Counted from the stretch's first letter, positions 35,351 to 48,097 are shown. The stretch is 64,000 nucleotides of DNA from Sipunculus nudus (GCA_026874595.1 CM049318.1:4353741-4417740); one strand, 5' to 3'. The notes: a model not told the origin generated them from the sequence alone. Program-made: numbers and translations.

Positions 35351-37415
35351 GTTCCAAAGTTCCACTCAGTTGCGGCTGAAAAAAGGGAGGGTCCTGACAT
35401 CCTGGTCTCCTACTATGGATCTGCATCTGTAATAAATACCACAAATAGCCTGGACTTGGCACTTATTCACTTCTCGGCACTCATCCACCCCCCCCCCCCC
35501 CCCCCACCCCCAACCCCACCCAAAAAAAAATATCCATGTAGCGGCATTTCCTTTAATCGACTATTTATATGTTTGGTCTCATTGTCTGTGTACAGTGACT
35601 TTAGTCTGGATCCTGAGTATGTATATCTTCTCGGCTGATACATGGACAGTGCTGATTTCTTAGGAGTGCCAGGAAGTTTAACAAGATTCCATGAAGCATG
35701 CTTTAAACGAATAGTCAGGATCTACACTAATAGCCAAGTCTATGAAAAGTTTCGTGACTTTTTTAGCCCAAAAGCGACACGTGTCGGGAACATGTGACGC
35801 GTATTTTCGGTCCCATCATCTATAAACAATGAAAATATATGTTTTTTTTATATTGCAATTGATATAAAATACATCCGGGGTGTATGCAAAATGGCAGACC
35901 CAATGAGCGCAGGATGCAACACAACACAGCTTCCAGGCGAGAATCTGTCAGTGGGGAGGGTTGGTTGGCAGGAATAACGATTTTTTTACTACGCCGAAAG
36001 CCTGAAATTATAGTACGATGTACAGTTGGCATGTGCTCCGATCTCTACACAAAACTCGCCATGGTTTATCAGTTGACCCGAAGACATCAGACAGTAATTA
36101 AGCACAGGGTGGAAACTCGTGGAAATGGTGTATTTGTTGGGTGGGTGCGGCGATCACGAGATTATAAAGTGTAAACACTATACTTCATATACGTGTATTT
36201 AACATCCATAATATGTTATAGGTCCCAGTAAAAAGCGAAAACAAGAGGAAGGTTTAATGGTTAATAGAATAATACCACAGCTTTAATAGGCCGTTCCAAC
36301 TATACTAGCGCCACCTGTCGACGGTATCGTCAATTAAAGATCGTAATAATGCGCTGGAGGTTAATAAAAACAGGTAGGTGCATTGGATTCTGCTTGTAGT
36401 TTCATCTATCGGTCACTGGGACCACTGTCATTACTACAGCGGCTGGTCTGCCGGAACTGTGACTAAAGAATTTGACCTCGATGCAAGAGCCAAGCATGTG
36501 ATCCTCTCAGTCTAACAGCCAGAAATTTTGCCACTCGGACGCTTGGACCCCTGTAACCTTCGAGCGTCACAGACGCTTACCCCCTCATTATATATATAGA
36601 TGTGTGTGTGTGTCTTCGTATTTTATAATCCGAATATATGGTGAAAGATAAGCAGTGTGAATTGACAGACAAAGCAGTGTTCATTAACCTGAATTTGATC
36701 TGGTGTTGGTGGTATTGTGCAGCTGTGTATGTCAAATGTTTAACATGTTCAAGAGGAAAAAAAAAAACATTTATCATCTATAACAAAACTGGACCCTCGC
36801 AACGTGCACACAAACTCCACGTCCCTTCAGCGATCGTTTTACAAAGTATACAATGATCCTATCGTTGATATATCACAACCAAAAAAAACATATTCAACTA
36901 TAAACTTTACTTTACACTAGCCTCCATACTTTAAGAAACGTACTTTAAAATATCTATAAAAAAAATGCAAAATTGAATATAAAATAACATAGTTTGCCAA
37001 ATCGACCGTACCTGTTTCAGGACATGCATGAATCGGACAGTTCCATTATTTGATCTATTTGTCATAGCATAGTGAATTTCCTTGGCACTAACGGTTGACA
37101 TAATCGAATCGCATTCACAGAAGCCGTGCCACGCCATAATAAGTAGCTCTGTCCAGGTATGGGCTATAGTTCCTCGTCAATACTTCACACGACCACTCGT
37201 TATATCCCTTTCTCACCTCGCTTTCATTCGTCCTGTATTTCTTGGAAGCGAGAGACTGGAAGAATTGCTCTATGCCCTCGCCGTCAGTTTGCCAGCACGA
37301 GACACGATCTGGAAGTCAGGATTTTTACACAACGATTCTGTCTCAGCTCCATAAAGTACAGTTTGAGTCCGAGGAAACAGTATTGGTAAGTTGTCTAATT
37401 TTAATGTCCTTTGGG
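35351..37415. other. No supported gene
   Basis: Several overlapping frames of 66-113 codons occur (35884-36174, 36577-36856, 37082-37541, 37270-37706) without motifs; the last two run into the minisatellite. A short (TG)n tract is at 36600-36613. Confidence 0.45.
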
Positions 37416-37419
37416 CGAG

Positions 37420-37757
37420 GAGTGTTTGGGGACATTGTAGACATGAAAACAGGACGGGGTAGGGGAAATGTCGCAGACATAGCAGGGGGTTTGGATTTGA
37501 TTGGGAGGGGGCCGGAGACACAGCATGGGTGTAGATTTTAATGGTAGGGGGTAAGAGACACAGCAGGTACCGGAATGTGGTTTTGAATGCACGATAAGGG
37601 GCCGTAGACATAGCATGGGTGTATTTTTTAATGGGAAGGGGTCATGGAAATAGCAGGTACCGGTATGTGGTTTTGAATGCATGAAAAGGGGCCGGATACA
37701 CAGCAAGGTGTAGTTTCTAATGGGAAGGGGTCAGAAACATAGCAGGGGTGTAGTTTT
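37420..37757. repeat. ~40-bp GC-rich minisatellite, left arm
   Basis: Diverged units of TTTTAATGGGAAGGGG followed by CNGAGACACAGCAGG, some alternating with AGGTACCGGTATGTGGTTTT. Array continues at 39647 after an insertion. Confidence 0.85.
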
Positions 37758-39646
37758 TAGCTCAGCTGACTGTTAGTCATCTGAGCTATAGCGATCACTC
37801 TTTGTCCGTCGTCCGTCTGTCCGTCTGTCTGTCCGTCTGTCCGTTACAAATCGTAACATCTGGACCTAGAATCTTGTAACTTTACTTACTGAGAGGTCCA
37901 TGGAAAATCTCCTTGAAAACCAGAAATTAGGTCTCTGTTACCCACATCCTTTGAGTTATGGGGCCCCAAAGTACCCCCCAGAATAGTCAAAAATTTCATA
38001 TGAAAACTTCAATATCTCATTAACTACATCACTGATGGTCATGATTTTTGGCAAACATATTGATCATGAGATGTTTCATCAGTTCCTGCAGACTGGTGGC
38101 GCCACCTTTATTTTTCGATTTTTTTACAAATTGTTTTCTCTATTTTTGAGACCTTAAAAAATGTGAACATCTGTTAAAAGGGCACAAATCATAAAGACTA
38201 GACCTATAATCTTTATTCTTGACACAGTGAGAGACCTATGGAAAGTCTCCATGGAAACTTGAAATAAGGCCTCTGTTACCCATGTCCTTTGAGTTGTGGG
38301 GCTCCCAATTACCCCCCAGAATAATGGAAAATTTGATAAAAAAAAACTGCAACATCTCAATAACTACAACACTGATGGTCATGATTTTTGGCATTCATAT
38401 TGATCAAGAGGTGTTACATAAGTTCCTGCAAACTGGTGGCGCCACCTTTATTTTTTTTCAAATTTTTACCTTTTTTCTCTATTTTTGAGACATTTAAAGA
38501 TGTGGTTATCTGTCAACAGGGTAGAAATCGTAACGACTGGACCTAGAATCTTCATTTTAGACATACAGGGAGACCCATGAAAAGTCTCCATGGAAACCTG
38601 AAATTAGGTCTCTCTTATCCATATTCTTTAAGCTGTGGGGCTCAAAAATACCCCCAGAAGAATGAAAAATTTGATTCAAAAACTGCAGTATCTCAATAAA
38701 TACAACACTGATGGTCATGATTTTTGGCATACATATTGATCATGAGGTGTTCCATCAGTTTCTGCAGACTGGGTGCTCCACTTCTATTTTTTATCAAATT
38801 TTTACGAATATTTTTCTCTTTTTTTGAGACCTTTAAAGATGTGGTTATCTGTCATCAAGTACAAATCGTAACAACTGGACCTAGAATCTTCATTCTTGTC
38901 ATGCAAAGGAGGCCCATGAAAAGTATCAGTAGAAACTTGAAATTAGGTCTCTGTTTCGTATATCCTTCAAGCTAAAGGACTCCAAAGTATCCATCAGAAT
39001 AATGGACAATTTGATACAAAAGCTGAACTATCTGAACAACTAAAGCAGAGATCACAATGATTCTTTTCAAGGATATTGATTATGGAGTGTTTCATCAGTT
39101 TCTGCAGACTGGTGGTGCCATCTGTATTTTATTCAATTTGTCGAATGTTTTTCTCTATTTTTAAGACCTTTAAGGATGCTGTGATCTGTTAACGTGGCAC
39201 AAATTGTAACAACTGGACCTAAAAATCTTCATTCTTGTCATGCAAGGAGGCCCATGAAAAGTGTCTGTGGAAACCTGAAATTAGGTCTCTGTTACCCATA
39301 TCCTTCAAGCTATATGACTCTGAAGAATCCCTCAGAATAATGGACAATTTGATACAAAAGCTGAAGTATCTGAACAACTAATGCAGAGATCACCATGATT
39401 CTTTGCATGGATATTGACCATTAAGTGTTTTTATTAGTTTCTGCACACTGGTGGAGCCACCTGTATTTTTTTTAAAGTTTACACATTTTTTCTCTATTTT
39501 TTTAGATATATAAATACAGACACAACTCACCTGTTGGTTAATCTGTTTGATGCTTCAGTTGAATGGGTATATACTACCATTCAGATGATAAAATTTCCTT
39601 TTGCGAATCTCTTCCCAGTCAGCTGAGCGTCATGACCCATGGGTCA
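37758..39646. mobile_element. Element of five ~338-bp units with 13-bp inverted ends
   Basis: The ends are GCTCAGCTGACTG (37760-37772) and its inverse CAGTCAGCTGAGC (39616-39628). Near the left end is TTTGTCCGTCGTCCGTCTG with further TCTGTCCG repeats (37800-37842), a motif common in molluscan dispersed repeats. Inside, five degenerate units begin near 37845, 38170, 38513, 38849 and 39190, each with AACTGGACCTAGAATCTTCA and TGAAATTAGGTCTCTGTTAC. It interrupts the minisatellite, so insertion happened after the array formed. Confidence 0.8.
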
Positions 39647-40215
39647 CTTGTTAATGGGAGGGGGACGGAGACATAGCAGGTACCTTTATGTAGTTTTGAA
39701 TGTGAAGGGGACGGAGACACAGCAGGGGTGTAGTTTTTAATGGGAAGGGAACGGAGACAAAGCAGGGATGAAGTTTTTAATGTGGGGGAAGGAGACATAG
39801 CAGGGGTGTAGTTTTGAATGTGAAAGGGGCGGAGACTTGGCAGGGGTGTAGTTTTTAATGGGAAGGGAACGGAGACACAGCAGGGGTGTAGTTTTTAATG
39901 GGAAGGGGCCGGAGACACAGCAGGGGTGTAGTTTTTAATGGGAGGGGACGGAGACATAGCAGGGATGTAGTTTTTTTATGGGAAGGGGTCAGAGACATAG
40001 CAGGTACCGGCATGTGGTTTTGAATGAGATGGGGACGGAGACTTAGCAGGGGTGTAGTTTTGAATGTGAAGGGGACCGAGACACAGCAGGGGTGTAGTTT
40101 TGAATAAGAAGGGGACGGAGACTAAGCAGGGGTGTAGTTTTTAATGGGAGGGGGACGGACACTTAGCAGGGGTGTAGTTTGAAATGGAAAGATGTCTCTG
40201 ATATAGCAGGAGTGT
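39647..40215. repeat. ~40-bp GC-rich minisatellite, right arm
   Basis: About fourteen units of GGGGTGTAGTTTTTAATGGG followed by AAGGGGACGGAGACACAGCA. More regular than the left arm. Confidence 0.88.
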
Positions 40216-40379
40216 AGAATTATGTGGTTATCGATTCTGAAGAGACTCCCATTTGATTTTTACCAGAATGTGAACATGCAGTAGCATAGTCACAACGATA
40301 AACTAATGACGATGATAAATCTGCATCTACATATATAAAACATTTTTTATTGAACTTACTTGCCACCGCATGAAAAGTG

Positions 40380-40709
40380 CATATTCGATAATGAACTGTA
40401 TGTTCCCCGTTTCCTGTCAACCTTTGTCAATACCTATATTACTCTGCATATGTTCTACAAATGTTTTATTCATACCTTACGGGGAGTTCACAAACTGTGT
40501 CGCTGGATGTAATCATTTACAAAACGGTAGGCTCTTTCCAGTGGTGTTCCTCAAGAATCAGTACGTGGACCTATAAACCTTTCTCTCTTTTCTCCGATCA
40601 GCATAAAATGTCCGTTAGTGAGCATAATTGGTATTTTAACTGTTACGCTGATAACGTGCAGCTAGGCCTATACTTTTCTTTAAAAAACACGTCTGATGCT
40701 ACTTTTTGA
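40380..40709 (+). pseudogene. Non-LTR retrotransposon reverse transcriptase palm fragment
   Basis: Read in two frames, the sequence encodes SSGVPQESVRGPINLSLFS then DQHKMSVSEHNWYFN and CYADNVQLGLYFSLKNTSDA. This matches GVPQGSVLGP...LF and H.YADDTQLY of LINE reverse transcriptases. The catalytic YADD is YADN and at least one frameshift separates the motifs, so it is dead. It is on the opposite strand from the 1.2-3.4 kb LINE, which lacks its reverse transcriptase, and is probably a different insertion. Confidence 0.72.
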
Positions 40710-40719
40710 AATATTTAGC

Positions 40720-41700
40720 ATTGTTTTAAGGATACTAGCGGTATACCCCGAATAACGGTTATGTAAAATTGTGAGAAATGTTTTTGTCAGGGTTTGATTT
40801 GGGAGGGAAGGACTGATAGAATCTATCTATGGAGAGTGGTTTGTGGCAAGGGGACACATATCGCCAAAATACTGAGGCAAAATTACTTTTTCTACCACAA
40901 CCAAATCCTAAAATCATATTAGGAGTCCCCATTATTAACCAATTACGGTGATATTAAAAAAAAATATTTCTTGGTAAGATAAGAATATGTAACACCTGCT
41001 ACCGCCTGTCTTTGTGGTATAAAAAACTACTCTCTACAAATTCTCTCTCGAGACTTCGTGGGCATCTCGATGGTGAGCGTCGGTTAGCGACATAAGTTGA
41101 CTCGCGTGAAGTCCCGCTAAGCATCGCGCCCCGATCGTGGTCTGTAGCAAATGCGTCCTGGGCAATCAGTGGATAAGAAAAATTAGTTAGAATGTAACGC
41201 GATCGCCGGCATGGGCCGTATATCCGTTTCTCCTATAATCCAAGAGCTATAGGCTTCTGTTTACACAATAACGGGTACATATCGCATAAAAAAGAATGTA
41301 AGATCTTAATATTTAGCCATATTGCTGAAATGCTGTTTTCCAAAAGTCCCATTCTCCATTCATCTACGTCAAGACAGGTAACACTACCACAGGCCAAATC
41401 CAAACTATATAAATGCACGTGTCGGTGTATATTATCTGCATGGCCAAGGGTAGATGTTTACAAAGTGACCTGGAGGCGGAGTCTGTGTGGGATGGTTGAT
41501 CCTTTATGAGCACTTTCATGAATTAAATCAGAAAATACCAAACCGTACAAATAACCGATAGTGTTTCATATGTGGTACGTTTTCTTTAGTTTTAAATTAC
41601 GATGGTGTCTTATAAGTCTTAAGTCTTATAACTTTGACTTAGCTATATATGGCATGTATTAAAAGTTTGGCTTCATGTGTCAAGACGTAGCTTGTCGTAT
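40720..41700. other. No supported gene
   Basis: A GC-richer patch near 41045-41215 shows no recognised motif. Confidence 0.45.
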
Positions 41701-41714
41701 TTATTATCGTTTTG

Positions 41715-42578
41715 ATCTTGCCAGTGTTATGTATTGTCATTCTTATTTTGCCAGTGTTATGTATTGTCATTCTTATTTTGCCAGTGTTATGTATTGTCAT
41801 TCTTATTTTGCATGTGTTATGTATTGTCATTCTTATTTTGCCAGTGATATATATTGTCATTCTTATTTTGCCAGTGTTATGTATTGTAGTGTTATGTATT
41901 GTCATTCTTATTTTGCCAGTGTTATGTATTGTCATTCTTATTTTGCCAGTGTTATGTATTGTCATTCTTATTTTGCCAGTGTTATGTATTGTCATTCTTA
42001 TTTTGCCAGTGTTATGTATTGTCATTCTTATTTTGCCAGTGTTATGTATTGTCATTCTTATTTTGCCAGTGTTATGTATTGTCATTCTTGTTTTGCTAGT
42101 GTTATGTATTGTCATTCTTATTTTGCCAGTGTTATGTATTGTCATTCGTATTTTGCCAGTGTTATGTATTGTCATTCGTATTTTGCCAGTGTTATGTATT
42201 GCCATTCGTATTTTGCCAGTGTTATGTATTGCCATTCTTATTTTGCCAGTGTTATGTATTGCCATTCTTATTTTGCCAGTGTTACGTATTGCCATTCTTA
42301 TTTTGCCAGTGTTATGTATTGTAGTGTTATGTATTGTCATTCTTATTTTGCCAGTGTTATGTATTGTCATTCTTATTTTGCCAGTGTTATGTATTGTCAT
42401 TCTTATTTTGCCAGTGTTATGTATTGTCATTCTTATTTTGCCAGTGTTATGTATTGTCATTCTTATTTTGCCAGTGTTATGTATTGTCATTCTTATTTTG
42501 CCAGTGTTATGTATTGTCATTCTTATTTTGCCAGTGTTATGTATTACCATTCTTATTTTGTCAGTGTTATGTATTATC
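41715..42578. repeat. 30-bp satellite, ~28 units with two identical half-units
   Basis: Unit of 30 bp containing TTATGTATTGTCATTCTTAT and TTTTGCCAGTG. Variants CATTCGTA and GCCATTC cluster around 42130-42300. A 15-bp half-unit (TTATGTATTGTAGTG) occurs at 41886 and 42321, 435 bp apart, which is 14.5 units. Because 30 is a multiple of three, open frames of up to 313 codons run through it on both strands; they are not genes. Confidence 0.95.
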
Positions 42579-42808
42579 ATTTCGACTTAAATTGAATTAT
42601 AATTTAGCTTATGACATTTGTCATATAATTTCGACTTAGCTAAAGTTGTATGTGTGACAACCCTGACATATTTTGTGGTATGCATTATGACATTTACTTA
42701 GCTTCTGTTAAGTTCCTTTTTTATCTTGTGATATGCATTATAATTTCCACTTAGCTTGTGATATATATATTATAATTTCGACTTTATATTTACATAAAAG
42801 TAAAAGAC

Positions 42809-43174
42809 ATGGGTGCCAAAGAAAGTACACCGCCTCAACCGGAAGCGGATGTGACATATGTAGAGCCTCTGAAGGAAGGAACCAACCCCGAAGACATGGC
42901 TCATCACAATCAACCGTTGTTTACCAAGTCGCTCCGGAGTGATGATCCTATGGTGAACAAATCTTGCAGCTCCGAAGGTGAATGGATTATAGATCGTCAG
43001 AATACACAACACAGTGTGAGCTCTTTCGGGGAACACAAATATACGGTAAATGACCGAGACACTGAAATCGTTAGCGGTCATCAGTCACAAGACGCTAACA
43101 CGTCGCTGGTGACCCCTGGCGCCAAAAGTGAAAACAACACACAGATCGAGGTGACGGTGGAAGAAATGGACTGA
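42809..43174 (+). CDS. Intronless 121-residue hydrophilic protein with myristoylation-type N-terminus
   Basis: The ATG sits in a good context (GACATGG) and an in-frame TAA lies about 40 bases upstream. The protein starts MGAKEST: glycine 2 and serine 6 fit the N-myristoylation consensus. It is rich in S, T, N, E, D and Q, has no membrane segment and ends VTVEEMD. Composition and codon use look like coding sequence, unlike the satellite that ends about 230 bases upstream. I recognise no family. It could be a single-exon gene, a retrocopy or the first exon of a longer gene, though the open frame runs cleanly to TGA at 43172-43174. If real, it would be a membrane-tethered, largely disordered cytosolic protein. 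Confidence 0.5.
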   Translation: MGAKESTPPQPEADVTYVEPLKEGTNPEDMAHHNQPLFTKSLRSDDPMVNKSCSSEGEWIIDRQNTQHSVSSFGEHKYTVNDRDTEIVSGHQSQDANTSLVTPGAKSENNTQIEVTVEEMD

Positions 43175-43256
43175 TGGTTTTGGAGTTATTTAATGTTGGA
43201 ATAATTAACCTAGAAGAATAGGGGATGCTTCTACTGTAGAGTGTAGGCAAGGTATC

Positions 43257-43471
43257 CAGAAGCGGATCCAAGGGGTCCGGACCCCGACCCCCCCCCCCAC
43301 CCTTTTCCCTGTTACTGCAACCTTTTTTAAGGGTTTCAGAGCAAATTGTTACAGCCCGGACCCCCCCCCCCCCCCTCTTCTTTAAACCTGGGGACCTTTT
43401 TTAAGGAATTTTGTGAGTCCTCCTGGGTTGGACCCCCCCCCCACTTTTCCTGAATCCTGAATCCGCCCCTG
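43257..43471 (+). mobile_element. Short hAT-like non-autonomous element, copy 1
   Basis: It begins CAGAAGCGGATCCAAGG and ends TCCTGAATCCGCCCCTG, an imperfect inverted repeat of the CAGGGGCGGATYCAGG type common in eukaryotic hAT-related MITEs. GTATC directly flanks both sides (43252-43256 and 43472-43476). The interior has C-rich tracts and GTCCTCCTGGGTTGGACCC. Confidence 0.7.
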
Positions 43472-43479
43472 GTATCAGG

Positions 43480-44310
43480 TCTACACTGTGATTCCTTCGA
43501 TGAACCAGAGTGAGAAGCACCATTATCATTATTATTATTTTTATTTTTATTTTCATTATATTTTTATTTGTGTAACTAAGTAAAGTTGAATACCTATTGT
43601 TACTGTTGACCTATAATGCCCCTAGACAAGGGGTGTATGCCGTGATAATAAGAGGGCTGTTGAACAGGTGCCCTTAGTCCTTGAAAATGAGCGTATTATT
43701 ACCATCAGTGTATGCATAATTAGAATATAGCTCACGCCTTTGCTTTTGAATATTTATTCATATCAATACTTGGTCCACAGCCTTTTTTTTTTTGTTAAAT
43801 ACGAGCAACGCTTTGGTTGTAAATAATGACCATCGTTTGAATACCCCGTAATACCATCGTGTTTGTGGTCTGAGGTTTTACAATCCATGGTGTGCCGTCA
43901 TATATACTGGTCTGAAGATGAGGAAAAACGACAACGATACATAAAAATACACGTGGTCCAATAGGTGGCAGCTTAATACCGTAAAAACCTCGAAAATACC
44001 ATCACCGACTGAACCTCGATAAAATGGTCGCTTTTTCTAGGTGGTCGTGAAGCTGTATAAATATATGGTTCAACGGGTGCATTATTTATTGTGTCAGCTT
44101 GACCTGATCTTTGAGGGTGCAATTTCTTTCCTGTAGATCCTGTGCCGTCTAGTCTTGAACCATCGGGAATGATCAACGTCAGTCCTAAGGGGTGTCATAT
44201 TCTCTATTTCTCCATAAATACAGAAATATCTCAGAATATTTTTAGACGGGTCTATCACAGCGCCCCCTCTCGGCAACTACGAGTGTGTACCAATTGAGAA
44301 AGCAGTTTGT
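43480..44310. other. No supported gene
   Basis: Contains an ATT/TTTA-rich run at 43525-43570 and little else. Confidence 0.45.
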
Positions 44311-44317
44311 TACTCTC

Positions 44318-44353
44318 CGTTTTCCTGTCTGTCCCCCTGTCCGTCTCTCTCTC

Positions 44354-44397
<44 letters not shown>

Positions 44398-44451
44398 GTT
44401 CTTTCTCTAAGCCTCTCTCCATCTGTCTGTCTGTCTGTCTTTCTCTCTTTA

Positions 44452-44498
<47 letters not shown>

Positions 44499-44538
44499 TT
44501 CTAACTTTAATATAAATCTAACTACTATATATATATAA

Positions 44539-44578
<40 letters not shown>

Positions 44579-44580
44579 TA
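44318..44580. repeat. (CT)n/(CTGT)n and (AT)n microsatellites
   Basis: CTGT- and CT-repeats at 44318-44500, then (AT)n at 44526-44576. Ser/Leu/Cys-repeat frames here are artefacts. Confidence 0.93.
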
Positions 44581-44584
44581 CTTA

Positions 44585-47500
44585 TGGTGCCACATGATTA
44601 AGTTTGATATAACTCCATATATGTCATATTTATATGAATCTGGGTACAAAGAAAATAGTATGTAATAATGAGTCCGTAATTAAATCGTATACAGCTATCT
44701 TTGAATTATCTATTAATTACATTTAGGAACCGACACTGTCTCGCCTCCAAATTCACCGGTATTACAGATGTTTCCTTACTGCGGTCAGAGTTTTCCATAT
44801 GTACGTCACCTTAATAATTAACCACCTGACAATAACTTATTTCATGACGTCATGGATTGAGTTGTTAACGGGTAGAATTGTATGTGTTGTATTGAAACCA
44901 TGTGTTAGTGCGTCGGTGTAGAATGCTGTAACGTTATTTCTCGAATAAAACCAAGATCAGAGAGAACTAATAAGCCTTTCTAATGGATACAACAGTCACA
45001 TGTAACTTATTCTCAAGAATGAACCATCAAATATACCACCCTGTGATATTTTCAACAGAAACCTGCCTGGGGTGTGGTTTGTTGTACTGTAGTAAAGCGC
45101 GTGCCGCTGCAGGAAAACTTATGATTACGGTTGCAATCTGTGTTTTTATTACCATGATTTTGTATCGTCATCCATCGTAATCTACCAGCCTTACGGGTGC
45201 TAACGGACACATCCGATTGGACAGCAGACCTTGCGCACTACTTGAAATCGTCGTCTGATGTGTGTTGGTCTAGTGAATCAGCATTGCTGGTTTGTAAATT
45301 GAAGCAGGATTAAATCCAAATAATCCGACAAGACCCATGCAAGGGGGTCTTTAAGAACAAAATATGTTTTACCGTTTATCACTCTAAAATAAATATGGTT
45401 TTTACCTTTCGAAATAATGGACCCGAACATTTATTGTCAGTCGTTGACAAGAGATGTCACTATTGTTAGGGAAAAAGGATATATGCGTGTCCGAAGCACT
45501 CCTGTGTCTCAAATTGTGACCTATTACCAGCATCAACCCAGTTTTAGGGAGGTTTTTTTTCTGTATCTGTCCGCCTTTTTGTATTTTTGGTATGTTTGTT
45601 GGGACAATATCTTTACAAATCTGGGGGGTTAAGAAAGGCGAGTTAACGGCGAACAGAGAGTTTTGGGTGAAATAGTAAGTTGACCAGGTCGCAGATATGA
45701 TTCCATTGAAATATTTGTTCATTTGCCGTCTCCCAGGGGGTGCCACTGTCGGGCTTTACTTGTTTAGTGTCTGGTATTATTTAGTGCCAGTTTTCCCTCC
45801 GACATAAATTATTCTGGGGAGATGTAGAACTTAGAGAGTCGTATGTTTAGAGAAATGGTACTTCTACGGAAAACATTTTTAGGAATAAATCTAATTAGGG
45901 TTGACTGTTAGGCCACCGCCTATTAACGCGGATGTGTCCTTCTTTTTAGTTATCTCTATATACTGCTATTTAATTCGCTGTTGCTTTATGATCTAACGAG
46001 TAATTAGCCTTCAAGGGCATATACCTATGGTTCAGTCTCGTATTCTCAACGAGTCATCCATCCTTCACAAATTCAAAATCCAAAATATCTGTATAAAATT
46101 TATTGTTCCACCTGCATTTTGTACAAATTGTATTTACAATAAGACAGGCAGGTCTTGGCAGTACATCAACGAGAAATAGTATATACTTCTCACGAAAAGC
46201 TAGCAAGCCTTTCTTTTGAATATCTTTATACATAATACATAGCAAATACATAACGATTTTAGGCTCTATATTATATGATAATGATATTGGGAAAGCGATC
46301 ATGTAAATGTTACATGATTTATTACATTTTATGAACTACAATTAATTACATGACTTTCATCATGTAATCCATATTCACTGTTGATTTAGTTACCAAAGAG
46401 TCACATTGCTGTAGTTACCATACTGACAAAAAATACCATAAATACTAAACATCACATGCAACCTAGTGGCAATGATTTAATGTTGTTATATGAACAATGT
46501 CAAATAAATACTGCAAACACTATATACCTTTATATAATATAAAAGTATAGTATATAAAGGCATATATATATATATATATAATATATATATATATATATAC
46601 ATTTATACATATATTTTTAACGAAAACGCCGACCGTCATCATAGTCTTCTGGCTCACTTTTTTTCAATTTAAATCCCTTAAAATTTAAGAAGCTTTGTAA
46701 ATTTGAACTGTAATAGGTCACGTGGCCTTTACAACCCTCATCAATTTGATGCAAGCGGTATAAATGAAGTTCCTCTGCATAATTTTGGAAATTACAGCTT
46801 TATGTGTGACCATGGGACAGATTCACGCTTCGCATATATTTCTACATTTCTTCTGTGTGGTTTTCTTTAAAATGTTTAACACATTTGAAATAGCAATTAT
46901 ATATGAAAGTGATGTATGAGACATTGATTTTGTACAAACAACAGTATATACGTATATAAAAAAACATGTGCCGTACCCCTTTAGCTCGAGAAGTTATACT
47001 TTAGCGCCATCTACTGGGCTGTAAAAATATATTTATACAAAATAATTCGTCTGTAGAGTACATACTTTAAATAAAACATCTCAGTAAATCATACACTGTA
47101 CACATTTTTACAAGGATTTTACCCTTTAATGCACATTGACTTTATTATTTTATATATTATTGACATTATTTTTTTATAAATACAACGAGTATACATTACA
47201 AAGTCTCATCCTCCTTCTCTGTAAACAACAACAATAAATAACAAGTATACAAGTCGGCCCAGTGCCCCAAGGGCAACATGCATGTAACAGTTTGGCTTCG
47301 TCTGTTTGTTAGAGGCCGGGCATTGTAACAATGGGCTTCAGATATTTTCGCGGGTTCGATAATTCGCTGATTTTTATCATAGTTTACTACCATGATTAAC
47401 TCGGTCGATAAAATGCTGACCATATAGATATAGTAGATTCCTACATAATTTGTAGGGAAAAATAAGAGAAGAAAGCTCTAAAAAATCCATGAAAATAAAT

Positions 47501-47850
47501 ATAATCCACATACATGGTTTAATTCTGCATTCTATAATCTTGTGATCGCTTACATTTGAACGAGTATACAACTTAGAATGTAATAAAATAAAATACTTCT
47601 ATTCAAGATTCCCTGCCGTGTGTACGTGATCGATTAACTGTGAACTGTTTGACTCTGATGTATACATGCATGCTCAAGATGCGGTTACTTTTATTTGCCT
47701 ATGTGTCATTGCGTGATCCTTCGATTCACGTACCATAAATTATTCGGTTTTTCCCATGCCTAACAACAAACATTAGGTCCCCACAAAAATCTCCGAGTCC
47801 CAAATATTTTAAAGCCCAAAATACCCCTAACAGCTGGCATTATTACAAAA
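44585..47850. other. Mostly AT-rich non-coding sequence
   Basis: Frames 44983-45180 (+, ending in a hydrophobic segment LMITVAICVFITMILY) and 45402-45746 (-) show no recognised family. Dinucleotide (AT)n tracts lie at 46565-46600. Nothing else was recognised. Confidence 0.45.
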
Positions 47851-47854
47851 CAAG

Positions 47855-48097
47855 TCAAGGTTTAATGAGCGTCATGTGAGTCCGACTGTGTAGGTCAGTG
47901 TTCAGCATGATGGCCTTACACCGCACCTTGTGGTTGCCGCTGGGCAGGACTTGGAGGAAGTTTCTTTTCAAAGTGATGGTCGCCCTCGTCTCCCGTCTCT
48001 CGCTGATCGGGTACATGTTGCTGGAGCGCACTTTGATGTGAATCCCGTGTTGACCAGAGCTTAAATGCATGTGACCGCCCGTGCTTGGAAAAAAGAG
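47855..48097 (-). CDS. Ig-like gene exon B: second Ig cysteine and stop
   Basis: The acceptor TTTATCTTTGCAG is followed by CTC TTT TTT CCA in phase with exon A. The exon encodes LFFPSTGGHMHLSSGQHG, IHIKVRSSNMYPISERRE, ATITLKRNFLQVLPSG and NHKVRCKAIMLNTDL, and ends THMTLIKP then stop. The paired beta-strand pattern with a late KVRC cysteine is what suggests an Ig-like fold. GC content is visibly higher than in the flanks. Confidence 0.7.
   Translation of the reverse strand, partial: LFFPSTGGHMHLSSGQHGIHIKVRSSNMYPISERRETRATITLKRNFLQVLPSGNHKVRCKAIMLNTDLHSRTHMTLIKP

Noticed and set aside
41639-42639. Frames of 292-313 codons on both strands
   Set aside because: Translation of the 30-bp satellite, open in several frames because 30 is a multiple of three.
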